From Novosphingobium sp. B1 (GTDB lineage: Bacteria; Pseudomonadota; Alphaproteobacteria; Sphingomonadales; Sphingomonadaceae), in NCBI RefSeq assembly GCF_900176395.1, contig NZ_FWXL01000006.1, positions 1 through 64,000 on the forward strand: a stretch of DNA of 64,000 bases. Direction: 5' to 3'. Positions 16,160-23,919 of the stretch are shown here, piece by piece; position 1 is the first letter of the stretch, and each line of letters opens with the position of its first letter. The notes beneath the pieces are model-generated. The model saw only the letters and a list, made by a program, of their open reading frames with translations. It was not told the origin of the DNA and searched no databases. The translations under genes and the position numbers were made by a program.

Positions 16160-16594
16160 ATGCAGGCACTTCCACCTTATTCCAGTGACTCGTCTTTCGC
16201 GGCAGGCGGCGCGGCTCCCGCGTCGGTTGTGTCTGGACGGGCGGATTTCGGTAACGCAGCTGGCAGCGCCATGTCGATGACATGGTCTGCCTTGCACGAT
16301 GCTGCGGCGGTCGTTGCGACCTTGGCAGGGTTGCAACAGGAAATGCGCAAGCCAGAAATCCGCAACTTCCCTGCCATCATGCGCGATACTGGCGGCTGGC
16401 GCTACGAGCATGCCCGGCAGGGGGTGGATGATCTGACGGCGTTCATGGAGCCAGGCCTCGCGGCGCTGCTCGCTGTTTCTGCACGTGGCCAGTCTCCGCA
16501 GGTGCCGGCATTGGCGCTTTGGCACGAATTCATTGCGGCGCGTTCCGCATTGCTCGCCCTGATACCCCCTCTTGGTATCAAGCGGCGGACTTGA
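16160..16594 (+). CDS. Conserved-looking hypothetical protein (144 aa)
   Basis: ATG 16160 is chosen over an in-frame TTG at 16127. The N-terminus is A/S/P-rich with no signal peptide. The rest is helical, with the stretches IRNFPAIMRDTGGWRYEHARQGVDDLTAFMEPGL and ALWHEFIAARSALLALIPP. No domain is recognised. It is convergent with mmcB. Coding bias is like the neighbouring chromosomal genes, so it is probably real. The function is unknown. Confidence 0.6.
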   Translation: MQALPPYSSDSSFAAGGAAPASVVSGRADFGNAAGSAMSMTWSALHDAAAVVATLAGLQQEMRKPEIRNFPAIMRDTGGWRYEHARQGVDDLTAFMEPGLAALLAVSARGQSPQVPALALWHEFIAARSALLALIPPLGIKRRT

Positions 16595-16599
16595 ATCCG

Positions 16600-17103
16600 T
16601 CAGCCTGCACCCCATTCGGCGCAGCGCGGATCCGACCCCACCAACTGCCGCCGCAGCGAGGCGCGGGCAAGGCGTTCGACCTCGACCTTGCGCCGTGCCG
16701 CCGCAAGCGGGATACTTGGAGCCGGCCGCAATATTTCGGCATCATAGCCGTCGGCCACGATCACGCCGCAGGCGTGCGGCAGGAAATCCTCTGTCTGGAG
16801 TACTGCCCGATCGAGATGGGGCGCAAGACCCCAGTAGAACCGGTCGCAATGGTCGAGATAATCGGTCCATTTTGAGTCCCCGAGCAGGTCTGCCCGGCTG
16901 ACCTTGATCTCGACAATCACGACCTGTCCCCGGGCATCAATACCCATCAGGTCGGCCCGACGGCCAGAGCGCAGCGGCATTTCGGACAAGCACCAGATAT
17001 CGTTGCGCGCAAAGAGACGGCAGATGCCACGCGCTACGGCGCGGGCTTCCCGTTCCAAAACCTCGGGATTGGTGCCGGAGATCGTAACCGCTGATTCGTT
17101 CAT
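16600..17103 (-). CDS. mmcB: MmcB family DNA repair protein
   Basis: The 167 residues fit the MmcB family, found in alphaproteobacteria: ARAVARGICRLF, the GRRADLMGIDARGQVVIVEIKVSRADLLGD core and the later KWTDYLDHCDRFYWGLAP. The D...EIK spacing (RRADLM, VEIK) is the PD-(D/E)xK nuclease-fold signature. In Caulobacter, mmcB is SOS-regulated and linked to DNA-damage repair. The start is ATG 17103 (MNESAVTIS); reading further upstream gives a non-conserved extension. It stands alone, 37 bp after the gdt1 gene on the same strand. Confidence 0.9.
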   Translation of the reverse strand: MNESAVTISGTNPEVLEREARAVARGICRLFARNDIWCLSEMPLRSGRRADLMGIDARGQVVIVEIKVSRADLLGDSKWTDYLDHCDRFYWGLAPHLDRAVLQTEDFLPHACGVIVADGYDAEILRPAPSIPLAAARRKVEVERLARASLRRQLVGSDPRCAEWGAG

Positions 17104-17140
17104 GCCAATATGGTAGAACAAAGGCCGAACGCTGGAAAGC

Positions 17141-17716
17141 TCAGAAGATACCCAGCGTTTGCACGAAAAGCCAAACGCCGGTGGCAACCAACAGGGCTGC
17201 AGCAATCATCCGCACGACGTCCAAAGGCACGCGTTTGATAAGTTCGTTGCCGAAAAATACTGCGGGTACGTTGGCTAGCATCATGCCGATCGTAGTGCCG
17301 GCGGTGACAGCCAGTGCATCGTTGAAGCGCGCGCCGAGCGCAATTGTCGCGATCTGCGTCTTGTCGCCCATCTCGACAATGAAGAAAGCGACCAGTGTGG
17401 TGAGGAAGGCGCCATAGCGCGTTTGCTTGGGCGCCTCGTCCTCGTCCATCTTGTCGGGCACCAGCGTCCACAATCCCATTGCCACGAAGCCGATCGCAAC
17501 AGCAAAACGGAACCACTGGCCGTCGAGGTATGCGGCAGCAGTCGCGCCGAGCAGGGCAGCAAGGAAGTGATTGGCCAGCGTTGCGGCAAGGATGCCGAGC
17601 ACGATCGGTAGCGGGCGCTTGAACCGGGTGGCAAGAATGATTGCCAGGAGCTGCGTCTTGTCGCCGATCTCGGCAAGTGCGACGATCGCGGTGGACGTTG
17701 TCAAAGCTTCGAACAT
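17141..17716 (-). CDS. GDT1/TMEM165 (UPF0016) family manganese/calcium transporter
   Basis: A 191-residue membrane protein with six predicted transmembrane helices in two halves. Each half carries the family signature ExGDKTQ: ALAEIGDKTQLLAI near residue 15 and FIVEMGDKTQIATI near residue 115. An acidic loop (DKMDEDEAPK) separates the halves. The family moves Mn2+ (and Ca2+) across membranes; bacterial members export manganese. A yybP-ykoY manganese riboswitch upstream on the same strand supports Mn2+ export as the role. ATG 17716 is used. Confidence 0.9.
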   Translation of the reverse strand: MFEALTTSTAIVALAEIGDKTQLLAIILATRFKRPLPIVLGILAATLANHFLAALLGATAAAYLDGQWFRFAVAIGFVAMGLWTLVPDKMDEDEAPKQTRYGAFLTTLVAFFIVEMGDKTQIATIALGARFNDALAVTAGTTIGMMLANVPAVFFGNELIKRVPLDVVRMIAAALLVATGVWLFVQTLGIF

Positions 17717-17727
17717 CAGAACTTCCG

Positions 17728-17778
17728 GGGCCGGGCGGAGCGATCAGGCCAACGACAGCGATCCCCTCCGCCCGGCCC
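17728..17778 (-). promoter_or_regulatory. Strong hairpin between riboswitch and gdt1 start (expression platform)
   Basis: A perfect 13-bp stem (GGGCCGGGCGGAG at 17728-17740, CTCCGCCCGGCCC at 17766-17778) ends about 11 nt before the gdt1 start and touches the GGAAG ribosome site. It lies between the Mn2+ aptamer and the gene. It probably acts in switching, by hiding the ribosome site or terminating; there is no T-run. Confidence 0.6.
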
Positions 17779-17847
17779 GGACGATGGGTTCGCTGTCATT
17801 GGTCTCGCCCGGTGAACCTGTTCCGATGAAGGGTGGTTCTGCCGCCT

Positions 17848-17927
17848 GCGCCATGGCCTCTCGACCAAGCATGTTGACGCTGAGGGCCGCGAACGCGGTG
17901 GCTACTCCCCAAGTGACGTGTTGGCGC
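17848..17927 (-). ncRNA. yybP-ykoY manganese riboswitch
   Basis: On the minus strand the element opens with P1 arm GCGCCA (17927-17922). The GGGGAGTAGCC box (17910-17900) follows, then a GC-rich helix, the CAGCGTCAACATGCTTGG box and GAGAGGCCATGG, and P1 closes with TGGCGC. The GGGGAGTAGCC and TCAACAT boxes are the conserved internal loops that bind Mn2+ in this riboswitch class. It lies about 130 nt upstream of a GDT1-family transporter, a known regulon member of the class. Confidence 0.85.
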
Positions 17928-18016
17928 GTTAGCGGCGTATGGTGCAGCGCGCAAGTGCAGGCTAAGGGCAAGCAATGCGCCAGCCGACCACGGAGGCGTG
18001 GAATGAGGGTCTTCAA

Positions 18017-19336
18017 GTGAAGCGTACCGCTGTTGCCGCCCTCGCTTGTTGTGTCGCGCATCCGGCTTGGGCGGAAGAAAACCCCCTGACACTGTCTGCT
18101 TCCGCGCGGTTACGGGTCGAATCGATCAGCGGGCAGTTCCGTCCACTACCCGCACCGGCAACCGACACCATGGTGTCGCTGCGCACCGAACTTGCTGCCA
18201 GTTATGATGCCGGGCCACTGCGGTTCCATGCCGAGTTGTGGGATGCACGGGCGTGGGCACAGGATGCGAGGTCTTCGGCCAATACCGGCGAGGTGAATGC
18301 GCTTGAGTTGGTACAGGCCAATATCGCGTTAAAGCTCGGCAGGCAGGGTTCGCTGAAACTGGGGCGCTATACGCTGGACCTCGGTAACCGTCGCGTTGTG
18401 GCGCGGCAGCGGTTTCGCAACACGACCAATGCATTCACCGGCGCGTTGCTTTCACTCAATGACGACAAGGGTCGCAAGCTCGACGTGATGTTGACCTTGC
18501 CGCACCAGCGCCTGCCCGATGATCCTGCGGGGATCCGGAGCGACCGGGTGGAATGGGATCGCGAGAGCTTCGACGTGGTCTTCCTTGGCGTGCATGGCAC
18601 GTTGCCGGAGGTCCTCGGCGGAACGCTGCAGCCTTTTGTCTTTGGGCTGTTCGAGCGTGACAGCGCCAGACTGGTGACCGCGAACAGGCGCATCGGAACA
18701 GTAGGGGCACGTCATTTTGTGAACGCGAGGGCCGGAGCCTGGGATCACGACGTGGAGGCGGCTTGGCAGTTCGGCAAGGCGCGGCGGACGGCGGGGTTGG
18801 CGGACCGGACCGATCTCGAAGTGCGGGCGTGGTTTCTCCACGCCGACGCGGGATATACTTTTGCAACCGGCTGGAGTCCGAGGGTGGTCGCGATGTTCGA
18901 TGCGGCGAGCGGGGACAAGGGTTCGGCCGGCAAGTTCACGCGGTTCGACACGCTCTATTCTGCACGGCGCTTCGAATTCGGGCCGAACGGGCTGTATGGG
19001 CCGTTCCGTCGGAGCAATATCGTCTCGCCTTCGCTGCGGCTGGAAGTGACGCCGTCCAAGCGTACCGATGCGTTCATTGCCTGGCGCACCGCTTGGGCCG
19101 AAAATCCGCGCGACCAGTTCGCCGCAACGGGCGTGCGCGATGCAGATGGGGCTTCAGGGCGTTTGGGGGGGCATCAGATCGAGGGCCGGGTGCGCCATTG
19201 GATCGTGCCGGGGCTGCTGCAGGTGGATGGCGGGGCGGCAATGCTGCTAAAGCGCCGCGTTCTGCGCGATGCCCCCAATGCGCCGCCGACCGGGAACACA
19301 ACGTACGGCTATGTGGACCTGACGCTGTCGCTCTGA
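18017..19336 (+). CDS. Outer-membrane porin of the alginate-export type
   Basis: GTG 18017, behind GAGG, gives a signal peptide (MKRTAVAALACCVAHPAWA, cleavage before EEN) and a mature protein of about 420 residues rich in alternating hydrophobic strands. It ends DLTLSL, typical of a beta-barrel. The GRYTLDLGNRRVVARQRFRNTTNAF segment and the overall layout fit the alginate_exp family, which in sphingomonads often means an anion/solute porin and not true alginate export. It is divergent from gdt1, with about 300 bp between holding the riboswitch. Its 3' end overlaps the end of the DUF1289 gene by 28 bp on the opposite strand. Confidence 0.85.
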   Translation: MKRTAVAALACCVAHPAWAEENPLTLSASARLRVESISGQFRPLPAPATDTMVSLRTELAASYDAGPLRFHAELWDARAWAQDARSSANTGEVNALELVQANIALKLGRQGSLKLGRYTLDLGNRRVVARQRFRNTTNAFTGALLSLNDDKGRKLDVMLTLPHQRLPDDPAGIRSDRVEWDRESFDVVFLGVHGTLPEVLGGTLQPFVFGLFERDSARLVTANRRIGTVGARHFVNARAGAWDHDVEAAWQFGKARRTAGLADRTDLEVRAWFLHADAGYTFATGWSPRVVAMFDAASGDKGSAGKFTRFDTLYSARRFEFGPNGLYGPFRRSNIVSPSLRLEVTPSKRTDAFIAWRTAWAENPRDQFAATGVRDADGASGRLGGHQIEGRVRHWIVPGLLQVDGGAAMLLKRRVLRDAPNAPPTGNTTYGYVDLTLSL

Positions 19337-19497
19337 CGCGCGGCGAGATCACGCAGGATGGCATGCTTTTCAATCGCTGTAGCAGTGAACCACGCGGAGA
19401 TTTCACCGAGCGTGCGCCGGCAGCCGCGGCAGATGCTGGTGCGCCGGTCGACTTCGCATATGCCGGTGCAGGGACTTGGCGGGTGCGCTTCGCTCAC
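19309..19497 (-). CDS. DUF1289 small cysteine protein
   Basis: A 62-residue protein with the DUF1289 pattern: PCTGICEVD, then ICRGCRRTLGEISAW, four Cys in all, suggesting a metal or Fe-S site. Function is unknown. Its start codon overlaps the end of the M20 peptidase gene by 4 bp, so it is translationally coupled to it. Confidence 0.85.
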   Translation of the reverse strand: MSEAHPPSPCTGICEVDRRTSICRGCRRTLGEISAWFTATAIEKHAILRDLAARQSDSVRST

Positions 19498-20804
19498 CGT
19501 GCGGACTTCTCCGCCGAAAGAAGGGTCATCAGCAGCGCAGCGCGCTTCGCCTGGGTCCAGATGCTGGGCACATCAACCGTCTCTCCCGGCGCATGATCGC
19601 CGGTCGAGTGCGGGCCAAGGCCGACCAGTCCATCGAGGTATTCGGCGACGAAACTGATATCTCCGGCCCCGCGCTTCATCGGATCGAGCGGCAGCATCTG
19701 TGGCAGGCCGAGCGTTGCGTTTACCTTGTTTAGCTTTGCCAGCAATGCCTTGTTGCCATCAGTCGGAGCCATCGGCGGATAGCCTTCGCTGAAATCGATC
19801 CTTGCCGCGGTCACGCCTGGATAGGCGCGCGCAGCGATCGCTTGCATCTTGCGCATCGCAGTGGCGTTCTGATCGGGGCTCAGGGTGCGAAGATCGCCGC
19901 GAGCCACAACCTTGCCAGCGATGATGTTGGTCTTGCCTTGGGCCGAGACGTGGGCATTGTCTTGCGCGACCTCAGCTTCTGCCCCGCCCGCGATAAGGCC
20001 GACATTGAGCGTGAGGTTGGGCTCGGGCAGTTCCTCGCGGAAAGCGCTAACGATTTTCGCCGCAGCGTAGATTGCGCCGTCACCGGCATTTGGGCCCCAC
20101 ACCCCGCTGGAATGGCCGGACTTTGCCTCGACTGTGAGCGACCAGCTTTGCGACGAGCGACGGGCAATCGACCCCATGTCGCGGCCTTCCTCGCGCGACA
20201 GGCCTTCGAAATCGAGCGCGACGTCTGCAACCTTGGCTGCGGCGACCAGATCGGCGCGGGCAACGTCGGTGGGCGAACCTGCCTCCTCCTCGTCACCGGT
20301 AAGGAAGACTTGGATGTTGCTTGCTTCCAGCGTTCCGGCGGCGTGCATGGCGCGCACCGCGGAAAGGATGACTGCGATGCCACCCTTGTCATCGCCAACG
20401 CCGGGGCCGGTCGCCCTGTCTCCGTTCAGGACATACGTCTGGAACGATGAGTCAGGCTCGAACACGGTATCGAGGTGGCCGATCAACAGCAGCCTCTTTC
20501 CGCCTTTTCTGCCCTTGTGCGTCAGGACGAGGTGCCCCGCGCGGCCAATGTGCTCCATCGGTATCCAGCGCGAGGAGAATCCCAGCGCAGTGAATTCAGG
20601 CACGACGATGTCGCGCATCTTGCGCACGCCATCGAGATTGCGGCTGCCCGAGTTCTGGTTGACCATGGTTTCGAGGAACTTCAGCGTGCGCGCCTGTTCG
20701 GCATCGACGGTGGCAACCATCTTCGCCTCGGCGCCTCTGGGCGCAGCCTGAGCGGAGCCTGTCCCGATGACAAGCGCTGCCGACAGAGCAAACGTGAAAC
20801 GCAT
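19494..20804 (-). CDS. Secreted M20 family metallopeptidase (glutamate carboxypeptidase-like)
   Basis: ATG 20804 sits behind AAGGAG and gives a signal peptide (MRFTFALSAALVIGTGSAQA) and a 436-residue protein. M20 metal ligands are visible: the GHLDTVF motif (His and the following Asp), GPGVGDDKGG (bridging Asp), and FLTGDEEEAGS, with the general-base Glu and metal Glu. A dimerisation domain with the SGHSSGVWGPNAGDGA motif follows. It resembles carboxypeptidase G2-type enzymes that remove C-terminal glutamate from peptides or folates in the periplasm. The substrate cannot be read from sequence. It is co-transcribed with the DUF1289 gene. Confidence 0.9.
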   Translation of the reverse strand: MRFTFALSAALVIGTGSAQAAPRGAEAKMVATVDAEQARTLKFLETMVNQNSGSRNLDGVRKMRDIVVPEFTALGFSSRWIPMEHIGRAGHLVLTHKGRKGGKRLLLIGHLDTVFEPDSSFQTYVLNGDRATGPGVGDDKGGIAVILSAVRAMHAAGTLEASNIQVFLTGDEEEAGSPTDVARADLVAAAKVADVALDFEGLSREEGRDMGSIARRSSQSWSLTVEAKSGHSSGVWGPNAGDGAIYAAAKIVSAFREELPEPNLTLNVGLIAGGAEAEVAQDNAHVSAQGKTNIIAGKVVARGDLRTLSPDQNATAMRKMQAIAARAYPGVTAARIDFSEGYPPMAPTDGNKALLAKLNKVNATLGLPQMLPLDPMKRGAGDISFVAEYLDGLVGLGPHSTGDHAPGETVDVPSIWTQAKRAALLMTLLSAEKSAR

Positions 20805-21132
20805 CAACCCACTCCTTTTGCCGCAGGGTGGCGGCTCGGACGGTGCCATGCAACCGCCTTTTGCCGGAATTTCCTTGCTTTGTCGGCAATCCATACCTAT
20901 GTGCGGCCCAGCAAGACCGGCGGCGGAACTATCCGCTGCAATCCGGGTGCTGGCGTGAGATTTCGCTGAAACGGCAGAAATCCGCCCCGGACGAACGGTT
21001 TTTGCCCCGCCCGCTTCCCCTTTCACGCATGGGTCGCACGATCGACCCCGCTCGTGCCCCTTCGGCGCGTGCGCCCAGCGAACACACACCTCGTGCGTCG
21101 GCCGTTGCCGATGCGCCGATGAAAGCATTATC
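20805..21132. other. Divergent intergenic region (M20 peptidase / rhlE)
   Basis: 328 bp with no supported gene. It must carry both promoters. A long rhlE leader of 100 nt or more is likely, as is common for DEAD-box RNA helicases, but no clear -35/-10 pair stands out. Confidence 0.4.
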
Positions 21133-22710
21133 ATGTCCTACTTTTCCGATCTCGGCCTTGCCGAACCCATTCTTCGTGCGCTCGAATCCAAGGGCTACAA
21201 CGATCCCACGCCAATCCAGCGCCAGGCGATCCCTGCTCTGCTCGAAGGCCGTGACCTGCTTGGCATTGCGCAGACCGGCACCGGCAAGACCGCTGCGTTC
21301 TCGCTGCCTTCACTGCACCGCCTTGCGGCAAACCCGCAGCCGCGCAAGCCGGCTTCATGCCGCATGCTGGTGCTCTCGCCGACGCGAGAACTCGCCGCGC
21401 AGATCGCCGACAACATGAAGGGCTATGCCCGCTACCTGAACATGTCGGTCGACTGCGTGTTCGGCGGCGTTCCGGTGGGCAAGCAGGCCCGCCGTCTCGT
21501 GCCGGGCGTCGACATACTCGTCGCCACGCCGGGCCGCCTGCTCGACCTGATCGACCAGCGCGCGCTGACGCTGTCGCGAACCGAGATCTTCGTGCTCGAC
21601 GAAGCCGACCAGATGATGGACCTCGGCTTCATCCATGCGCTGAAGCGCGTGGCCAACCTGCTGCCCAAGACGCGGCAGAGCCTGTTCTTCTCGGCAACGA
21701 TGCCCAAGGCGATCGAAGACCTTGGCAAGCAGTTCATCGTCAATCCGGTGCGCGTCGAAGTTGCCCCGAACTCGACCACGGCCGAGCGCGTCGAACAGTT
21801 CGTCACGTTCATCAACCAGGCCGAGAAGCAGGCGCTGCTGACGCTGCGCATCCGTGCGCTGCTCGCCTCGAAGGAACTCGACCGCGCGCTGGTGTTCACC
21901 CGCACCAAGCACGGCGCCGACCGCGTGGTGCGCCATCTGTCTTCCGCCGGGATCGACGCCCGCGCCATCCACGGCAACAAGAGCCAGGCGCAGCGCACCG
22001 CCGCGCTCGAGGCGTTCCGCCAGGGCTCGTGCCCGGTGCTGGTCGCCACAGACATTGCCGCGCGCGGCATCGACGTTTCGGGCGTGAGCCATGTGTTCAA
22101 CTTCGAACTGCCCAACGTGCCGGAACAGTACGTCCACCGCATCGGTCGCACCGCGCGTGCCGGGGCCGACGGTATCGCGATCAGCTTCTGCGCGCCGGAC
22201 GAAAAGCCGTACCTCAAGGACATCGAGAAGCTGACCCGGGTCAAGATCGATACCATGGGCCTGCCCGAGAACTTCATGGCCGAAGCAGCCAAGCTGCCCG
22301 CGCCCAGCCGCAAGCCTGCTGAAATGGAGCAGGACGCTCGCCGCGATGCCCGCGATGCGCGTGGCAATGGTGGTCGCGGCAGCCAAGGACAGGGGCGTGG
22401 TGGCCAAGGCCGTGGCGGCGAAGGCCGTGGTGGCGAAGGCCGTGGTGGCGAGGGTCGGGGCGGTCAGAACCGCAACAGCCAGGCCCATGGCGGTCGTGCG
22501 CAAGGCCGCGACGGTCGTCCGCGCGACGTCTCGCCGCGTCAGGAGCGTCGTGACAGTGCCCAGTCCGATCGCGGTCCGGTGCGCAATCCAGTACTTGAAG
22601 CGACCCTCAACGGTGGCGAGCGCGAGGACGGCAACAAGCCGCGCCACTTCCGCCCCCGCGGTGCGCCGGGCGTCGGCGCCCACAAGCACAAGGTTCGCCG
22701 CGCGAGCTGA
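21133..22710 (+). CDS. rhlE: DEAD-box ATP-dependent RNA helicase, RhlE type
   Basis: A 525-residue helicase. The Q motif is YNDPTPIQRQAI, motif I is AQTGTGKT (about residues 51-58), motif Ia is SPTRELAAQI, motif II is LDEADQMMDLGF, motif III is FSATMP, motif V is ATDIAARGIDV, and motif VI is HRIGRTARAG. The C-terminal 140 residues are a disordered basic tail with repeated GRGGE/GRGGQ pentads (DNA repeats at about 22395-22460), which bind RNA. RhlE proteins remodel structured RNA in ribosome assembly and in degradosome or cold responses. It is monocistronic, with a hairpin terminator after it. Confidence 0.95.
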   Translation: MSYFSDLGLAEPILRALESKGYNDPTPIQRQAIPALLEGRDLLGIAQTGTGKTAAFSLPSLHRLAANPQPRKPASCRMLVLSPTRELAAQIADNMKGYARYLNMSVDCVFGGVPVGKQARRLVPGVDILVATPGRLLDLIDQRALTLSRTEIFVLDEADQMMDLGFIHALKRVANLLPKTRQSLFFSATMPKAIEDLGKQFIVNPVRVEVAPNSTTAERVEQFVTFINQAEKQALLTLRIRALLASKELDRALVFTRTKHGADRVVRHLSSAGIDARAIHGNKSQAQRTAALEAFRQGSCPVLVATDIAARGIDVSGVSHVFNFELPNVPEQYVHRIGRTARAGADGIAISFCAPDEKPYLKDIEKLTRVKIDTMGLPENFMAEAAKLPAPSRKPAEMEQDARRDARDARGNGGRGSQGQGRGGQGRGGEGRGGEGRGGEGRGGQNRNSQAHGGRAQGRDGRPRDVSPRQERRDSAQSDRGPVRNPVLEATLNGGEREDGNKPRHFRPRGAPGVGAHKHKVRRAS

Positions 22711-22724
22711 TTTCTCCTCAGGTG

Positions 22725-22748
22725 CAGCCCTGCCCCAAGGCAGGGCTG
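22725..22748 (+). terminator. Hairpin terminator after rhlE
   Basis: CAGCCCTGCC / GGCAGGGCTG, a 10-bp perfect stem with CCAA loop, 14 nt after the rhlE stop. The T-content downstream is modest. Confidence 0.6.
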
Positions 22749-22783
22749 TCCTCTGGCCGCAAACCTTGGCATAGAGCGGCGCG

Positions 22784-23494
22784 ATGGACAGCGTTCTTGC
22801 CTCGGCGATTGCCATGACCGTGATCGTGGCAGTGCGCTACCTGATCACCAGCGGCATGTTCGCGTGGGCAACGCACAAGGTGCGGCCCGGACACTACACC
22901 GGCCTCGACAGGCAGATCCGCTCGGAAATCACCTGGAGCCTCGCCACGGCCGCCATCTATGGCGTGCCGGCGGGCGCTGTCGCCTGGGGCTGGCAGCAGC
23001 GCGGGTGGACGAAGATCTACGCCGATCCGCAGGCCTATCCGCTGTGGTGGATGCCGGTCTCGCTGCTGCTCTATCTCTTCATCCACGATACGTGGTTCTA
23101 CTGGACTCACCGCTGGATGCACCGTCCGGCAGTGTTCCGGAGGGTCCACGCAATCCATCATGCCAGCCGTCCGCCGACTGCGTGGGCGGCGATGAACTTT
23201 CATCCCATCGAGGCGGCGATCGTTTCGCTGCTGATCCCGGCGCTGGTCTTCGTGATCCCGATCCATGTCGGGATGCTGGGGCTGGTGCTGCTGGTGATGA
23301 CCGTGATGGGCGTGACGAACCACATGGGCTGGGAGATGTTTCCCGCATGGCTCGTTCATTCGCGAGCAGGGAACTGGCTGATAACGGCAAGCCATCACCA
23401 CCGTCATCATGAACTCTATCGCTGCAACTACGGTCTCTACTTTCGTTTCTGGGACCGGATGTGCGGCACCGACAAGGGATTGTCCGCCCCATGA
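22784..23494 (+). CDS. Fatty acid hydroxylase / sterol desaturase family membrane protein
   Basis: A 236-residue integral membrane di-iron enzyme. The histidine boxes are HDTWFYWTHRWMH (about residues 101-113), RVHAIHHASR (about 121-130) and TASHHHRHHELY (about 203-214), the metal-binding set of the superfamily. At least four transmembrane helices flank them. Members hydroxylate lipids, sterols or carotenoids; the substrate is not evident. It heads an operon: its stop overlaps the ATG of the DUF2141 gene (ATGA), and the MFS gene follows by TAGTG coupling. Confidence 0.88.
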   Translation: MDSVLASAIAMTVIVAVRYLITSGMFAWATHKVRPGHYTGLDRQIRSEITWSLATAAIYGVPAGAVAWGWQQRGWTKIYADPQAYPLWWMPVSLLLYLFIHDTWFYWTHRWMHRPAVFRRVHAIHHASRPPTAWAAMNFHPIEAAIVSLLIPALVFVIPIHVGMLGLVLLVMTVMGVTNHMGWEMFPAWLVHSRAGNWLITASHHHRHHELYRCNYGLYFRFWDRMCGTDKGLSAP

Positions 23495-23919
23495 AGCGCA
23501 TAGCTTGGTTGCTCCCCCTCGTGCTCGCCGGGAATGCCGCGGCGCCGACCAGCGTCACTGTCGAGGTCACGGGCCTGCGCAACACCAAGGGCATGGTGTG
23601 GCTGTGCATGAGCGCAAATCCCAAGCTTTTCCCGGAAGGCTGTGACAGGGATCCCAATCGTCGCACCGCCTCGTTTCGGGCCGATCAGCCCGGCCCGCTG
23701 GTGATCCGCGACGTCATGCCGGGGCGCTATGCCATTGTTCTGCTGCACGACGAGAACGGGAACAAGAAGATGGACAAGGCGCTTTTCCTTCCGAAGGAAG
23801 GCTTCGGCTTTTCTAACGACGCGCCGGTCAAGATGTCGGCGCCCAAGTTCGATGCCGCAGCGTTCAGCGTAACTGGTGGCGCGCCCGTTCGCATGAAGAT
23901 GAAGGTCCGATATCTGTAG
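23491..23919 (+). CDS. DUF2141 secreted protein
   Basis: 142 residues. A signal peptide (MKRIAWLLPLVLAGNAAA) precedes a compact beta-rich domain typical of DUF2141: VTVEVTGLRNTKGMVWLCM, then GRYAIVLLHDENGNKKMD, an EF-hand-like D/N-rich loop, and then KEGFGFSNDAPVKMSAPKF. It is likely periplasmic or surface-located; the function of the family is unknown. Its start overlaps the hydroxylase stop and its stop overlaps the GTG of the MFS gene, so the three products are made together. In sphingomonads DUF2141 genes often lie beside membrane-lipid genes, consistent with a link to lipid or carotenoid modification. Confidence 0.85.
   Translation: MKRIAWLLPLVLAGNAAAPTSVTVEVTGLRNTKGMVWLCMSANPKLFPEGCDRDPNRRTASFRADQPGPLVIRDVMPGRYAIVLLHDENGNKKMDKALFLPKEGFGFSNDAPVKMSAPKFDAAAFSVTGGAPVRMKMKVRYL

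Noticed and set aside
20805..21134. Extension of the M20 peptidase to 21134
   Set aside because: ATG 20804 has AAGGAG and a signal peptide directly after it; the extension has neither.
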